DNA of 64,000 nt. It comes from JBCCTX01 sp964468435 (GTDB lineage: Bacteria > Bacteroidota > Bacteroidia > J057). This document shows, piece by piece, positions 53,085 to 62,221 of this stretch (positions are counted from its first letter, which is position 1; every line of letters starts with the position of its first letter). A program made the position numbers and the translations under genes. The notes under the pieces were generated by a model, which was not told where the DNA came from, did no database searches, and worked only from the letters and a program-made list of their open reading frames with translations. The DNA lies in contig CAYXVE010000001.1 in NCBI GenBank assembly GCA_964468435.1, positions 186,001-250,000 on the forward strand, read 5' to 3'.

Positions 53085-54185
53085 CTATTCTACCAACCTA
53101 TTCATCTCTTTATAAATAGCCTTAAACGTCTCTACCTGAGACAATTCCTCCTCTTCTTCAGGTTCAGGTGTATAGTATTCCATGATAAACAGTCTCGCAC
53201 TGGTCCAGATGGTCTGCATCATCCCCAGGTAACGATCTTTCATTTCTGGGGTAGCATCTGCTCTGAATTGCGCCATATCACGCACCTGAGCTACGCCTAC
53301 AGATGGCGTTCGCCAGGTACAGGTGATGACCCTGAAACCTTTCATAGCGAAGTAGACGGCGGTTTTATCTGGTCGCTCATAGTGCCAGTCGCAGATGACC
53401 ACGTCTTTGGGGATCATGTCTATGGCAGGGAAGGTATGGTTGATGCTGGCTTCCCACATGCCTAAACCAGTAGAATTTCCATCGAGCAGACGGTCGCCCC
53501 AGATCCAAAGTTCGATATCGTTTTCAGCCAGATGGTTGCGGATTTTGGTTACTTCATCTGCAAATAAATCTGCTTTGTTTTTCCCTGCACAGCGAGGGCA
53601 CTGATTATCGCCAATGTAAAATACTTCGTCCATCCCAGCGTGAAAGGCATTTGTTTCGAATACCTCTACGATCTCATCCACAAGTGCAAAAACCACGTCA
53701 TGAACTTTTGGGTGCAGGGGGCAGTAACTTTTACAATAAAGGCTATCTTCATTGGGCCACTCGTATTCTTCCGGGAGTTCAATGTGAGGCGTTTCGTCAA
53801 ATTCTGGATAAACGCTTAGAAGGTTTCCCAATTCAGTATGCCAGGATTGATGTCCCAGGAGATTGATTTGAGGAATAAGGCGAATGTTGTTGGTTTTACA
53901 GGTCTCGACAAGTTGTTTGACTTCTTGTTTACTAAGCGTATGTTCATTGCGTAGTTCTGGATGACTTTCGTAAGTGTAATCGCAGTCAATTCGGAGGATA
54001 AGGGTATTGACACCTTTGGGTGCTAGTTCATACTCGATAAAATTGAGAAAGGCGGGAAGCATATCCGAGGAAGGGGCTGAAATACAAAAGGCCTGCACTG
54101 GAAAAGCTATTGTACGAGTTTGAGATCTGGCTGTAAACAAAGCCAGAAAAAGTGTAATTAGCAGAGTAAAATACTTAAGTTTCAT
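53085..54185 (-). CDS. GH20-family glycoside hydrolase (beta-hexosaminidase-like)
   Basis: 366 residues from ATG 54185 with a signal peptide ending TARSQ. It is a single TIM barrel with the GH20 catalytic Asp-Glu pair D186-E187 in FHAGMDEVFYIGD, the QINLLGHQSWH strand, a cysteine pair in NQCPRC and ELWIWGDRLLDG. GH20 enzymes release N-acetylhexosamines by substrate-assisted catalysis. The N-terminal GH20b domain is lacking, so it is a minimal barrel. It follows the ROK kinase by 45 bp, suggesting a release-and-phosphorylate pair for an amino sugar. Confidence 0.87.
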   Translation of the reverse strand: MKLKYFTLLITLFLALFTARSQTRTIAFPVQAFCISAPSSDMLPAFLNFIEYELAPKGVNTLILRIDCDYTYESHPELRNEHTLSKQEVKQLVETCKTNNIRLIPQINLLGHQSWHTELGNLLSVYPEFDETPHIELPEEYEWPNEDSLYCKSYCPLHPKVHDVVFALVDEIVEVFETNAFHAGMDEVFYIGDNQCPRCAGKNKADLFADEVTKIRNHLAENDIELWIWGDRLLDGNSTGLGMWEASINHTFPAIDMIPKDVVICDWHYERPDKTAVYFAMKGFRVITCTWRTPSVGVAQVRDMAQFRADATPEMKDRYLGMMQTIWTSARLFIMEYYTPEPEEEEELSQVETFKAIYKEMNRLVE

Positions 54186-54229
54186 GTACTCCAGGTGATT
54201 GACAAGCATAGTCATGTCAGATGGTAAGT

Positions 54230-55210
54230 TTAAGCAACAACCCTCGTTTCTTGGTCTTTACGAGATTTCCAGATCAGCGCTGCAGCGCCGAGGACAGCGA
54301 TATTGACATCCTGGAGTCTGGAAGCGATCAGCTTGACTTTATTTCTGTAGACCTTTAGCAGGTTTTCCTCCATATACCGTTTGGTAGGCTCAAAGATGAA
54401 GTCTCCAGCTTTGGCGAGGCCTCCCCAGAGAAATATAGCTTCAGGGCTGAAATAAGCTACTGTGCTGGCCAGTCCTTTGCCCAGGAATTCACCTGTCATG
54501 TCAAATGCTTTAAGGGCAATAGGATCTCCTCTACGGGCCTCTTCTGTAATCCTTGCTGCTGTGAGATCATCCCAGCAGATACTGCGGAAGGCACTTGCTT
54601 CGAGTGTATCAGCAAGTAGTTCAAAAATAGAACGTTTGATACCTGTGGCAGAGGTATAAGTCTCCAGACAACCCCGGTTTCCGCAGCCACACTGTCTTCC
54701 ATTGGGTTTAATGAGCGTATGGCCGATTTCTCCTGCCATTCCATCATGTCCATTGATGGGTTCGCCATTGGCCACAATGCCCCCGCCGAGGCCTGTGCCC
54801 AGGGTGATTAAGACAAAGTCCTTCATGCCTTTGGCTCCACCATAGAGCATTTCGCCGATTGCTGCTGCGTTGGCATCATTGGTAATCTGCATTTCTACAG
54901 GATAATAATCCTGTAGCAGGTCTATCAAGGGGGTTACGCCCTCCCAGGGCAGGTTAGCAGGATATTCTATTGTTCCCTTATGTGGATTGGCATTAGGTGC
55001 ACCAATACCAATTCCAATAATATCCACGGTTAATTCCAGGGAGTTTATGCTGTAATTGATAGTTTCATACAACCTACCCAGAAAGTCTTTGGGCCCTTTC
55101 TCAGATTCCGTAGGGATAGATCCGTCGGCGAGCATGTTGCCATCTTCACTTACGATCCCAAACTTGGTATAAGTACCACCAATGTCAATTCCAATTGCAA
55201 CTTCAGGCAT
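54230..55210 (-). CDS. ROK-family sugar kinase (glucokinase/N-acetylhexosamine kinase-like)
   Basis: 326 residues. The ATP-binding loop is IGIDIGGTYTKFGIV, the catalytic aspartate is in ITNDANAAAIGE, and the ROK signature with its zinc-binding cysteines is seen in GHTLIKPNGRQCGCGNRGCLE. The C-terminal phosphate-binding LWGGLAKAGD is present. It is annotated in relatives as glucokinase, but the neighbouring GH20 suggests that GlcNAc could be a substrate. No DNA-binding domain, so it is an enzyme rather than a ROK repressor. Confidence 0.92.
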   Translation of the reverse strand: MPEVAIGIDIGGTYTKFGIVSEDGNMLADGSIPTESEKGPKDFLGRLYETINYSINSLELTVDIIGIGIGAPNANPHKGTIEYPANLPWEGVTPLIDLLQDYYPVEMQITNDANAAAIGEMLYGGAKGMKDFVLITLGTGLGGGIVANGEPINGHDGMAGEIGHTLIKPNGRQCGCGNRGCLETYTSATGIKRSIFELLADTLEASAFRSICWDDLTAARITEEARRGDPIALKAFDMTGEFLGKGLASTVAYFSPEAIFLWGGLAKAGDFIFEPTKRYMEENLLKVYRNKVKLIASRLQDVNIAVLGAAALIWKSRKDQETRVVA

Positions 55211-55321
55211 AATACGTTCAAAGTTTATCTGAAAATAATAAAATAAATAATACTTTACCAGAATTTCTTACTGCTGGTATCAACTATCATTTGAATGTGA
55301 TGAGAGATATAAAAAACCAGG

Positions 55322-56431
55322 TTATTCCTGAAAACTGATCGAATACGACGTTGTAAAATCTTTTGCTTGATGCAACATCACAAAATCTGCAAGAACGATA
55401 GCTGCCATGGCTTCTACGATAGGAACTGCACGAGGTACCACACAGGGATCATGTCTACCTTTGCCTTCCACAACCACAGAATCCCCCTCAGCATTCACAC
55501 TTTGCTGATCTCTCATAATGGTGGAGGTAGGTTTAAAAGCTACCCTGCAGAAGATTTCCTCTCCGTTGCTGATTCCTCCCTGTACACCGCCTGAAAAATT
55601 GGTATGTGTACGTACACGATCTTCATCCATGTAAAATTCGTCGTTGTGTTCCGATCCCCTCATTCTGGTTCCCTCAAAGCCCGAACCGATCTCAAAGCCT
55701 TTTACAGCATTGATACTCAACATAGCAGAACCGAGTACCGCATGTAGCTTCTGATAAATAGGTTCACCCAATCCTGCAGGAACGTTTTGTGCTCTACAGG
55801 CAATGACCCCCCCTACAGAATCGCCTGATTTACGTACTTCATCGATAAAGTGGTACATCTTTTCGGCGATTGCTGCATCCGGACATCTCACTGCTTGCTG
55901 AAATGTTGTATTAAGTTCGAATTTTCCAGGAATATAATCCATAGAAATTTCATGAATGGAGTGAACCCATGCTTCAATAGTTATATCAGATATTTGTGAT
56001 AAGAACTGTTTAGCAACAGCTCCACCAATCACCCTGGCAACAGTTTCTCTGGCAGAGGATCTGCCCCCACCTCTGTGATCTCTTATCTTATATTTTTTGA
56101 AATAGGTGTAGTCAGAATGAGAGGGGCGAAAAGTCTGCAACAGGTGATTGTAGTCTTTTGATCGTGCGTTTGTATTAGGTACAAAAAAGCAAAGGGGAGC
56201 CCCTGTAGTAACATGATCTACATGTCCGGAATAAAGTAGGAACTCATCGGACTCCCTGCGTTGGGTCGTAATCCTACTTTGGCCAGGTTTTCGCCTATCC
56301 AGCTCAGATTGAATGAAGTTCGTGTCGAGTTGAATACCCGATGGACAGCCATCTATAACTACGCCCACTCCTGCACCATGAGATTCACCAAAACTGGTGA
56401 TACGAAAGATATTGCCAAAAGAATTTATCAT
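55322..56431 (-). CDS. aroC: chorismate synthase
   Basis: A 369-residue flavin-dependent enzyme at the end of the shikimate pathway (EPSP to chorismate). The family signatures are GESHGAGVGVVIDGCP at the N-terminus, RDHRGGGRSSARETVARVIGGAVA in the middle and the C-terminal RHDPCVVPRAVPIVEAM. The length is typical. It is transcribed alone from an exact -7 box just upstream. Confidence 0.97.
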   Translation of the reverse strand: MINSFGNIFRITSFGESHGAGVGVVIDGCPSGIQLDTNFIQSELDRRKPGQSRITTQRRESDEFLLYSGHVDHVTTGAPLCFFVPNTNARSKDYNHLLQTFRPSHSDYTYFKKYKIRDHRGGGRSSARETVARVIGGAVAKQFLSQISDITIEAWVHSIHEISMDYIPGKFELNTTFQQAVRCPDAAIAEKMYHFIDEVRKSGDSVGGVIACRAQNVPAGLGEPIYQKLHAVLGSAMLSINAVKGFEIGSGFEGTRMRGSEHNDEFYMDEDRVRTHTNFSGGVQGGISNGEEIFCRVAFKPTSTIMRDQQSVNAEGDSVVVEGKGRHDPCVVPRAVPIVEAMAAIVLADFVMLHQAKDFTTSYSISFQE

Positions 56432-56453
56432 AAGTTACCAAGTATGGAAAAAA

Positions 56454-56461
56454 CAAATATA
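56454..56461 (-). promoter_or_regulatory. probable aroC -7 box
   Basis: TATATTTG on the minus strand is an exact match to TAnnTTTG. Transcription would begin near 56447, 16 nt before the aroC ATG. The -33 site reads TTTC rather than TTTG. Confidence 0.55.
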
Positions 56462-56633
56462 AAATCTGAGTTGATGAGAAGAAAGCGAAAGGTTCTGTCT
56501 CCCCTAACAATTAGCTGATGATATCGTCAAAAAGCAAAAATTATTAAGGGGATCATTGGAATATTTAGCCAAAAGATGTGCTGATTAGGGATCTGTAGTG
56601 ATGGGATAGCAACTTATCAGAATGAGGAATTGG
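56462..56633. other. noncoding stretch between aroC and the OmpA terminator
   Basis: About 170 bp without a supported gene or RNA. It is the upstream region of aroC on one side and the 3' region of the OmpA gene on the other. Confidence 0.35.
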
Positions 56634-56673
56634 AAAAAAACAAAAAGGGAAGCCAGATTGTGAGGCTTCCCTT
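56634..56673 (-). terminator. terminator of the first OmpA-family gene
   Basis: On the minus strand a 10-bp perfect stem (56664-56673 with 56645-56654) and a 9-nt loop run into TTTTTGTTTTTTT. It lies about 80 bp after the OmpA stop. Confidence 0.88.
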
Positions 56674-56753
56674 GTGATTTGATTTTGACGATATATACTC
56701 ATGAATTCAGGAGTAAGGGAGGATATCAAAATCCTCTTCGGTCCTCTTAGCGC

Positions 56754-57929
56754 CTACTCAATGATCCTGAATTCTACTCTGCGATTTAGTTGTCGACCTT
56801 TTTCCGTATTGTTGGAGGCGATGGGATTATTTTCATTATATCCGTCTGATGTGATCCTTCTCATCTTGATCCCTTTTTGTTTTACCAGATAATATTTTAC
56901 TTCATAAGCTCGCATCACTGACAGTACCTGATTAATCTCATAGGAGCCTGTATTGTCGGTGTATCCACGCACCTCAAGTTCCATCTGGGGATATTGTTGC
57001 ATGACCATGGCTACGGAATCCAGCGTAGGATAGCTCGAAGGAAGCAAATCGGAACTTGCTGTTTCGAAGTAAATCCTGTTCATGGCATCCTGGATGAATT
57101 CCCGGTCCTGGTAGGTGATCTCTTTTGGGGGTTTTGACATACTGATTTCTTCTTCAAAGCCAGTATCAAACATTCCTGCATCTGTTTCCAAAGTTTGTTC
57201 TACAGCAGGCTTGGGATCTTCTTGTTCGGGTGGGAGGCAACCGAGGTAAGTTTGCATTCCTTTGATATTAGGGCATTTGTCAATATTATCCGGCACACCA
57301 TCTCCATCGCTATCCTGACGACCTTCATCCTCCTTTTGGCTTGTTTTGCGCTCAGGGACTGGAGTAGGAAGGGTAAATACCAAGCCACCCGAGAAGGTCA
57401 TATTCTGGTAAGCTTCTGGTTGGAGCCGTTGTTTATAGGTAGCTTCAACATTAAATCCAAAACTTTCTGTTATCTGCAGACGGATACCTACTGTAGCAGG
57501 TATGTATATGCGGGTAATGTTGCTAGCGCTATTGAGACCCAATCCCGTAGAGAAATAGGGGGCAAAGAAAGCCCCTTCATCAAAGATGGTCCCGTTGGAT
57601 TTGAACTGGGCAACAGCATTGACATCGATGAGGGAAGTCTGGAGAAAACGCTCGCTTGATTCGGGATATACCACATTTGGAGCAAAAGTGGTGTTGATAG
57701 ACAGGTTAAGCAGATCGTTGAGATAAGCATGTGCACTGATAACACCTCCTGGGTCCATTTGGTTGAACTCACCATAGTTGTTTGTCAAAGGTCCCTGATA
57801 GTCGATCAACGTGTAGGAAAGACCAATCATCCAGGGCTTATCGCTGGTCTGAGCGGCTGATGAGATCCACCTTCCTCCCAAAAACCATATTAAGAGCACG
57901 AGGTGAATGATACTTAATCGTTTTGACAT
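56754..57929 (-). CDS. OmpA-family outer-membrane protein with one thrombospondin type 3 motif
   Basis: 391 residues from ATG 57929 with a signal peptide ending SSAAQ. An N-terminal 8-strand porin-like domain (to about 190) is followed by one calcium-type repeat DSDGDGVPDNIDKCPN, an acidic linker, and a C-terminal OmpA peptidoglycan-binding domain with IYFETASSDLLPSS, LEVRGYTDNTGSYEINQ and NRRVEF. It links the outer membrane to the wall. The upstream minus-strand start at 57980 is rejected because it precedes the signal peptide. Confidence 0.88.
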   Translation of the reverse strand: MSKRLSIIHLVLLIWFLGGRWISSAAQTSDKPWMIGLSYTLIDYQGPLTNNYGEFNQMDPGGVISAHAYLNDLLNLSINTTFAPNVVYPESSERFLQTSLIDVNAVAQFKSNGTIFDEGAFFAPYFSTGLGLNSASNITRIYIPATVGIRLQITESFGFNVEATYKQRLQPEAYQNMTFSGGLVFTLPTPVPERKTSQKEDEGRQDSDGDGVPDNIDKCPNIKGMQTYLGCLPPEQEDPKPAVEQTLETDAGMFDTGFEEEISMSKPPKEITYQDREFIQDAMNRIYFETASSDLLPSSYPTLDSVAMVMQQYPQMELEVRGYTDNTGSYEINQVLSVMRAYEVKYYLVKQKGIKMRRITSDGYNENNPIASNNTEKGRQLNRRVEFRIIE

Positions 57930-58041
57930 ATGAGTAAAAATTTCCAGTCTATAACGCACGTATTTTAAAAAGATTGCCACAATGACGTAGCCTGATACCA
58001 GTAATATGTACTAAGCATAATTTATGCCTAATATTTAATTT

Positions 58042-58049
58042 CAAATATA
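58042..58049 (-). promoter_or_regulatory. candidate -7 box of the OmpA gene
   Basis: TATATTTG on the minus strand matches TAnnTTTG exactly and predicts a leader of about 105 nt before the OmpA ATG at 57929. Confidence 0.45.
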
Positions 58050-58256
58050 GTTTAATTCAAAAATCATTAAAAAGTATTCAAACTTCAATTAACCTGGTAT
58101 GAATGGTGTCAATTGGTGGTCTAGCTGTAATGAACATGCATGAGATATTATTTTAAGCCAACAATCCAAACCGTGTCAATTCATACTTATGAAAAACGCA
58201 TACGATGTGGTTCCATTATATAAAATGTAAGAATTTGGAATAAAAAGGTGGAAAAA

Positions 58257-59666
58257 CTAGTCGATGTACAATTCAAACTCCACCCTTCGATTTTTCTCTC
58301 TGCCTGCTGCTTTAATATTATCGGTAATAGGGTTGGTTTCTCCCATACCCATGAAAGTAAGGCGTTGGGCTTGTATACCCCGCGTGATGAGATATGTGGC
58401 GCATTTCCTGGCTCTTTTTTCGGAAAGAAGCTGATTGAATGTTGCATCTCCCTGGGAGTCGGTATGCCCTACAATGCGGAGTTTGTAGCCTTCGTATTGT
58501 AGCATAATAGTAGCTATTTCATCCAGGGTACTGAATGATTGAGGTAATAAATTTGCACTACCCGTAGCAAACTTAATCGTTTTTTGAGCTTCTTTGAAGA
58601 TCTGTATACTTGCATCATCAATTTTAGGGCATCCATACAACGCAGGTATGCCCACTTCCTGCGGGCATTTATCCTCTTTGTCGATAATACCATCTCCATC
58701 GAGATCCGGGCAGCCGTTGTATTCAGAGGATCCTGGTGCATTGGGACAATAATCTTCTGGGTCGGGAAGGCCATCGCTATCGGAGTCCGGACATCCACCA
58801 AGATTACCTGCTAGTTGGGGACATGGATCTTCTGGGTCTACCACTCCATCGCTGTCTGAATCCGGACATCCACTGTTTACGAGATCTCCACGCAGGTTGG
58901 GGCATTTATCGTGTACGTCTAGAATGCCATCCTGGTCGCTGTCCGTTTGGTTTTCAGGACATCCTTGCAGTCGTATCAGTCCAGCTTCGAAAGGGCATTG
59001 GTCATCCTGGTCAGGAACCCCATCCTTATCGGAGTCTGGACATCCCTCAAACCCTGAGAGACCAGCTAGCTGGGGGCAGTTGTCTACTTCATCGGGAACT
59101 CCGTCTTTATCTTGGTCGTTGCGGTATTTTCCCAGATGGAAGCTGACGGTAGCGCCTACAGTCCAGTAGTTTTCTGAATCCGATAGAGACATTTTATATG
59201 CAGCTCTCAGGTCAATGGAAGCCGAAGTAGATGAAAACAATTTGATACCTGCAATTGCAGGTATGGTTAAGTCAGGAGATGAACCATCCCATTCCTGTTG
59301 ATGGGCGCTGATGCCTGTCATGAAGTAAGGCCCTATATCGGCATAAAAAGGTAAGATATCGCCATTGTACAATTTGTAACGTATCGCGAGGTCCAAATCA
59401 GCAAGATCTTTAAAAGATGGATTGCGATCAAATCCCCCGGGATTGATCCCCGAGAGGAGTTGTAGGTCAAAGGAAGGATTGAGATAAGCATTTATATCCA
59501 GTTGAAATGCAGGTTGACTTGCTGAGAGCTGGGGTTGATTTACGATTCTGATAACGTATCCGGTTCCAATAGCGATGCGTCGTTGAGCATTTTGCCCCAA
59601 AACGAACAGGGGTATGCTTAAGATGAATAGACAAGCTATTGTATAGGGATTTCCAAATCTGTTCAT
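58257..59666 (-). CDS. OmpA-family protein with six thrombospondin type 3 repeats
   Basis: 469 residues with a signal peptide ending FVLGQ. The N-terminal beta-domain (about 25-185) is followed by six calcium-binding type 3 repeats between about 185 and 345, for example DKDGVPDEVDNCP, DSDGLPDPEDYCP and DGDGIIDKEDKCP, each closed by a GC(P) turn. The C-terminal OmpA domain has IKFATGSANLLPQS, LRIVGHTDSQGDATFNQ and KNRRVEFELY. The repeats make a stiff calcium-stabilised rod between membrane and wall-binding domain. It lies upstream of the other OmpA gene on the same strand, 327 bp away; the two look like paralogues. Confidence 0.92.
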   Translation of the reverse strand: MNRFGNPYTIACLFILSIPLFVLGQNAQRRIAIGTGYVIRIVNQPQLSASQPAFQLDINAYLNPSFDLQLLSGINPGGFDRNPSFKDLADLDLAIRYKLYNGDILPFYADIGPYFMTGISAHQQEWDGSSPDLTIPAIAGIKLFSSTSASIDLRAAYKMSLSDSENYWTVGATVSFHLGKYRNDQDKDGVPDEVDNCPQLAGLSGFEGCPDSDKDGVPDQDDQCPFEAGLIRLQGCPENQTDSDQDGILDVHDKCPNLRGDLVNSGCPDSDSDGVVDPEDPCPQLAGNLGGCPDSDSDGLPDPEDYCPNAPGSSEYNGCPDLDGDGIIDKEDKCPQEVGIPALYGCPKIDDASIQIFKEAQKTIKFATGSANLLPQSFSTLDEIATIMLQYEGYKLRIVGHTDSQGDATFNQLLSEKRARKCATYLITRGIQAQRLTFMGMGETNPITDNIKAAGREKNRRVEFELYID

Positions 59667-59881
59667 GGTAGAGATGGGTTAAAATGTGTGAATGTAATTT
59701 TTCAGGTAAATGAACACCATTATGAAGGAAATTAACACACTTAATAAAAACAGGACACTCAAGCCAACCCAGGGACGGGTTTTCAGTATTGTATAATAAA
59801 TCTCTAATAACAGATTTAACAATAAAAGATCAGCAATATATGTAAAAAATAGTAGACTAACGTAGTAGGTGAATAGGTTGA
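59667..59881. other. noncoding stretch between divergent OmpA and cutC genes
   Basis: About 215 bp without a supported gene. It should hold the promoter of the repeat-rich OmpA gene, but no exact TAnnTTTG box is seen on the minus strand. Confidence 0.35.
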
Positions 59882-59931
59882 TAGTTTTGTTTAGGGTTGT
59901 GACCGGTCATCTTTAAGGTGGCCGGTTTTTT
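59882..59931 (+). promoter_or_regulatory. promoter box followed by an intrinsic terminator in the cutC leader
   Basis: TAGTTTTG (59882-59889) is an exact -7 box. A 10-bp stem with two G-T pairs (59902-59911 with 59917-59926), a 5-nt loop and six T follow at once. The transcript would be under 40 nt unless the polymerase reads through to cutC, whose ATG is 69 bp further. No plus-strand gene lies upstream that needs this terminator. It may be an attenuator or simply a terminator facing an incoming promoter. Confidence 0.5.
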
Positions 59932-59999
59932 GTTATTAAAATTTGTAATAGAGGCATATATTCGTACAATACTCAGAGACAATTTACAGTACTGCTATC

Positions 60000-60752
60000 A
60001 TGAGAGACTGGACCCTGGAAATATGTATCGATTCTGTTGCTTCTGCTATCGCTGCCGAAAAGGGTGGTGCTCAGCGTGTAGAGCTATGTGCCGCCTTGTA
60101 TGAAGGGGGACTCACCCCCAGTATTGGAATGATAGAGGAGGTGTTGGGTAGGGTGCAAATACATGTTATGGTAATTATTCGTCCCAGGGGCGGTGATTTT
60201 TTCTACAGCGATCAGGAAATAAGCATTATGGAGCGGGATATACGCAGGGTAAAAAAAATGGGAGTCAAAGGTGTGGTGATAGGCGCGCTGAATGAATCTG
60301 GTGGTCTGCATACAGCAGTTATCGAAAGATTACTGGAGGCTGCAGAGGATCTGGATGTAACATTTCACAGGGCATTTGACATGGGAAATAATCCCTACAG
60401 GCTACTGGATGATCTGATAGATCTGGAGATACCCCGGCTATTGACTTCTGGACAAGAGGCAAATGCTTTCGAAGGCAGAAAACTAATTGCAGAGTTGGTT
60501 CGTAGAGGGGGAGATGATATCAGTATCATGGCAGGTGGAGGAGTAGATGAACAAAATGTTTATCAGTTGATAGCGGAAACGGGGATACTTGAGGTGCATG
60601 CTACCTGTAGTGAACGTATGGACAGCCCTATGGAATTTCGCAGGGATCATGTATATATGGGAGTTGAGGGTTACCCTGAATTTGAAATTAAGCAAAGTAC
60701 AACAGAAAAAGTCTCCCTGCTAATAGAAGAGATTAAGCGTACTAAAGGCTGA
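60000..60752 (+). CDS. cutC: CutC family protein (copper homeostasis)
   Basis: A 250-residue TIM-barrel protein. The CutC signatures are LEICIDSVASAIAAEKGGAQRVELC, GGLTPSIG, IRPRGGDFFYS, VTFHRAFDMG and ILTSGQ-like LLTSGQEANAFEG. CutC was linked to copper tolerance in E. coli, but the biochemical role is unsettled. It is followed 5 bp later by the DUF4294 gene in one operon. Confidence 0.93.
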   Translation: MRDWTLEICIDSVASAIAAEKGGAQRVELCAALYEGGLTPSIGMIEEVLGRVQIHVMVIIRPRGGDFFYSDQEISIMERDIRRVKKMGVKGVVIGALNESGGLHTAVIERLLEAAEDLDVTFHRAFDMGNNPYRLLDDLIDLEIPRLLTSGQEANAFEGRKLIAELVRRGGDDISIMAGGGVDEQNVYQLIAETGILEVHATCSERMDSPMEFRRDHVYMGVEGYPEFEIKQSTTEKVSLLIEEIKRTKG

Positions 60753-60757
60753 AGTTT

Positions 60758-61390
60758 ATGAAATGGGTTTATGGACTCATCATATGGTTGATAGGAATGG
60801 CAGGCAGTATATCTGCACAGGAGGTAGATTCGATGAATTTTAGAGTATATACTCATCAGGGAGAGACCTTTTTGGATGGATCGATCAACGAGGTGGTCAT
60901 TACAGCACCTATGCCGACAAAGCGGGAGTTGAGAAAGGGTAGGAAGCGTCTGGAAAAACTGACACGGCTCCGTTGGAATATACATAAGGTCTACCCCTAT
61001 GCTCAGAAAGTAGCTTATATTCTGCAGGAGGTAGAAGATTCACTTCGTAGGATGGAAAGCGATAACTTAAGAAAAGAATTCATCAAAAATCAGGAAACCT
61101 CTCTATTTGGAGCGTATGAAGATGATATACGTAAAATGTCCAGATCTCAGGGAAAGGTTCTGGTAAAGCTGGTATCGCGCGAGACGGGTATTTCAACCTA
61201 TGAACTGATCAAGGGTTATAAAAATGGAGCTTCAGCTCTTTTTTGGCAGTCAATTAGTTTGCTGTTTGGAATTAATCTCAAAGTGGATTATAATCCCCAG
61301 GAGGAAGAGATGATCGAGATGGTCGTACGGGATCTGGAACGTGGAGGTTTTAATATTGCGTATAAACGCTATGATTTTTCGTTGCCATAA
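60758..61390 (+). CDS. DUF4294 protein
   Basis: 210 residues with a short signal peptide ending SISAQ. The mature part contains VITAPMPTKRELRKGRKRLEK, a helical core RLRWNIHKVYPYAQKVAYIL and ETGISTYELIKGYKNGASALFWQ, the pattern of the Bacteroidota-specific DUF4294 family. Function unknown; it is probably periplasmic. It is coupled to cutC by a 5-bp gap. Confidence 0.83.
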   Translation: MKWVYGLIIWLIGMAGSISAQEVDSMNFRVYTHQGETFLDGSINEVVITAPMPTKRELRKGRKRLEKLTRLRWNIHKVYPYAQKVAYILQEVEDSLRRMESDNLRKEFIKNQETSLFGAYEDDIRKMSRSQGKVLVKLVSRETGISTYELIKGYKNGASALFWQSISLLFGINLKVDYNPQEEEMIEMVVRDLERGGFNIAYKRYDFSLP

Positions 61391-61428
61391 CCCAATGGTC
61401 TCTTTTTACCATATTCGGGTTGTTTTCG

Positions 61429-61436
61429 TACCTTTG
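61429..61436 (+). promoter_or_regulatory. probable -7 box of the MlaE-type permease gene
   Basis: TACCTTTG matches the consensus exactly and would start transcription near 61443, 18 nt before GTG 61461. Just upstream an imperfect hairpin (AACCCAATGGT with ACCATATTCGGGTT, 61389-61421) could end the cutC transcript. Confidence 0.5.
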
Positions 61437-61460
61437 GGAGATAAACAATAATTAGTACAG

Positions 61461-62210
61461 GTGAAGACGATTAATAATTTCTTTTTTCATATTGGCAGAT
61501 TCTGCATGATGATTGGTGGGATGTTTCGCACCTTGGAAAAACCGGGCATATATTATCGTATAGCTTTATCTGAAGCGGTATCTATGATAGGGGGTAGTAT
61601 GACGATCGTCGTTATCATTTCTACTTTTATAGGCGCTGTTACGACGTTGCAGACAGCTTATCAGCTTACCTCAGGTGTATTTCCGGATTCAGTAATTGGT
61701 TCGGTGGTATCTGCCTCTACCTTACTGGAATTATCGCCTACAGTGATGACCTTCATTCTTGCAGGACGTATCGGTTCTAAGATTGCCTCAGAGATTGGGG
61801 CTATGCGTGTTTCAGAACAAATTGATGCGATAGAAGTGATGGGAATCAATCCGATTGGATATCTGGTACTACCACGTATTCTGAGTGGGTTGGTTGCATT
61901 GCCGATACTGGTTACTATTTCAGCTTTCTTATCGCATGGCGGAGGGATGCTTGCGGGGGAACTATCCGGGGAAGTAACCGCTGTTGAGTTTACGCAGGGC
62001 ATACAGGAATATTTTGATCCTTTTCAGGTTACAGTGATGTATGTCAAAGCGTTCATCTTTGGATTTATTATTACGGCTGTGTCGGCATATCAGGGATTCT
62101 ATACCCAGGGAGGAGCTTTGGATGTAGGCATTTCGAGCACTAAAGCGGTAGTTTTTAGTTGTTTGAGTATGGTTTTTGCAGACTATCTAATTGCTGAGTT
62201 GTTGCTATAA
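61461..62210 (+). CDS. MlaE/YrbE-family ABC transporter permease
   Basis: A 249-residue permease with five to six helices, from GTG 61461. MlaE signatures are FIGAVTTLQTAYQL, ILAGRIGSKIASEIGAMRVSEQIDAIEVMGINPI and the central RIGAxxAxEIGxMxVxEQIDAL-type coupling helix. MlaE proteins with MlaF ATPase and an MCE protein move phospholipids between membranes. Neither partner follows in the window: the next gene is on the other strand. Confidence 0.93.
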   Translation: MKTINNFFFHIGRFCMMIGGMFRTLEKPGIYYRIALSEAVSMIGGSMTIVVIISTFIGAVTTLQTAYQLTSGVFPDSVIGSVVSASTLLELSPTVMTFILAGRIGSKIASEIGAMRVSEQIDAIEVMGINPIGYLVLPRILSGLVALPILVTISAFLSHGGGMLAGELSGEVTAVEFTQGIQEYFDPFQVTVMYVKAFIFGFIITAVSAYQGFYTQGGALDVGISSTKAVVFSCLSMVFADYLIAELLL

Positions 62211-62221
62211 TGTAGCTTGCA

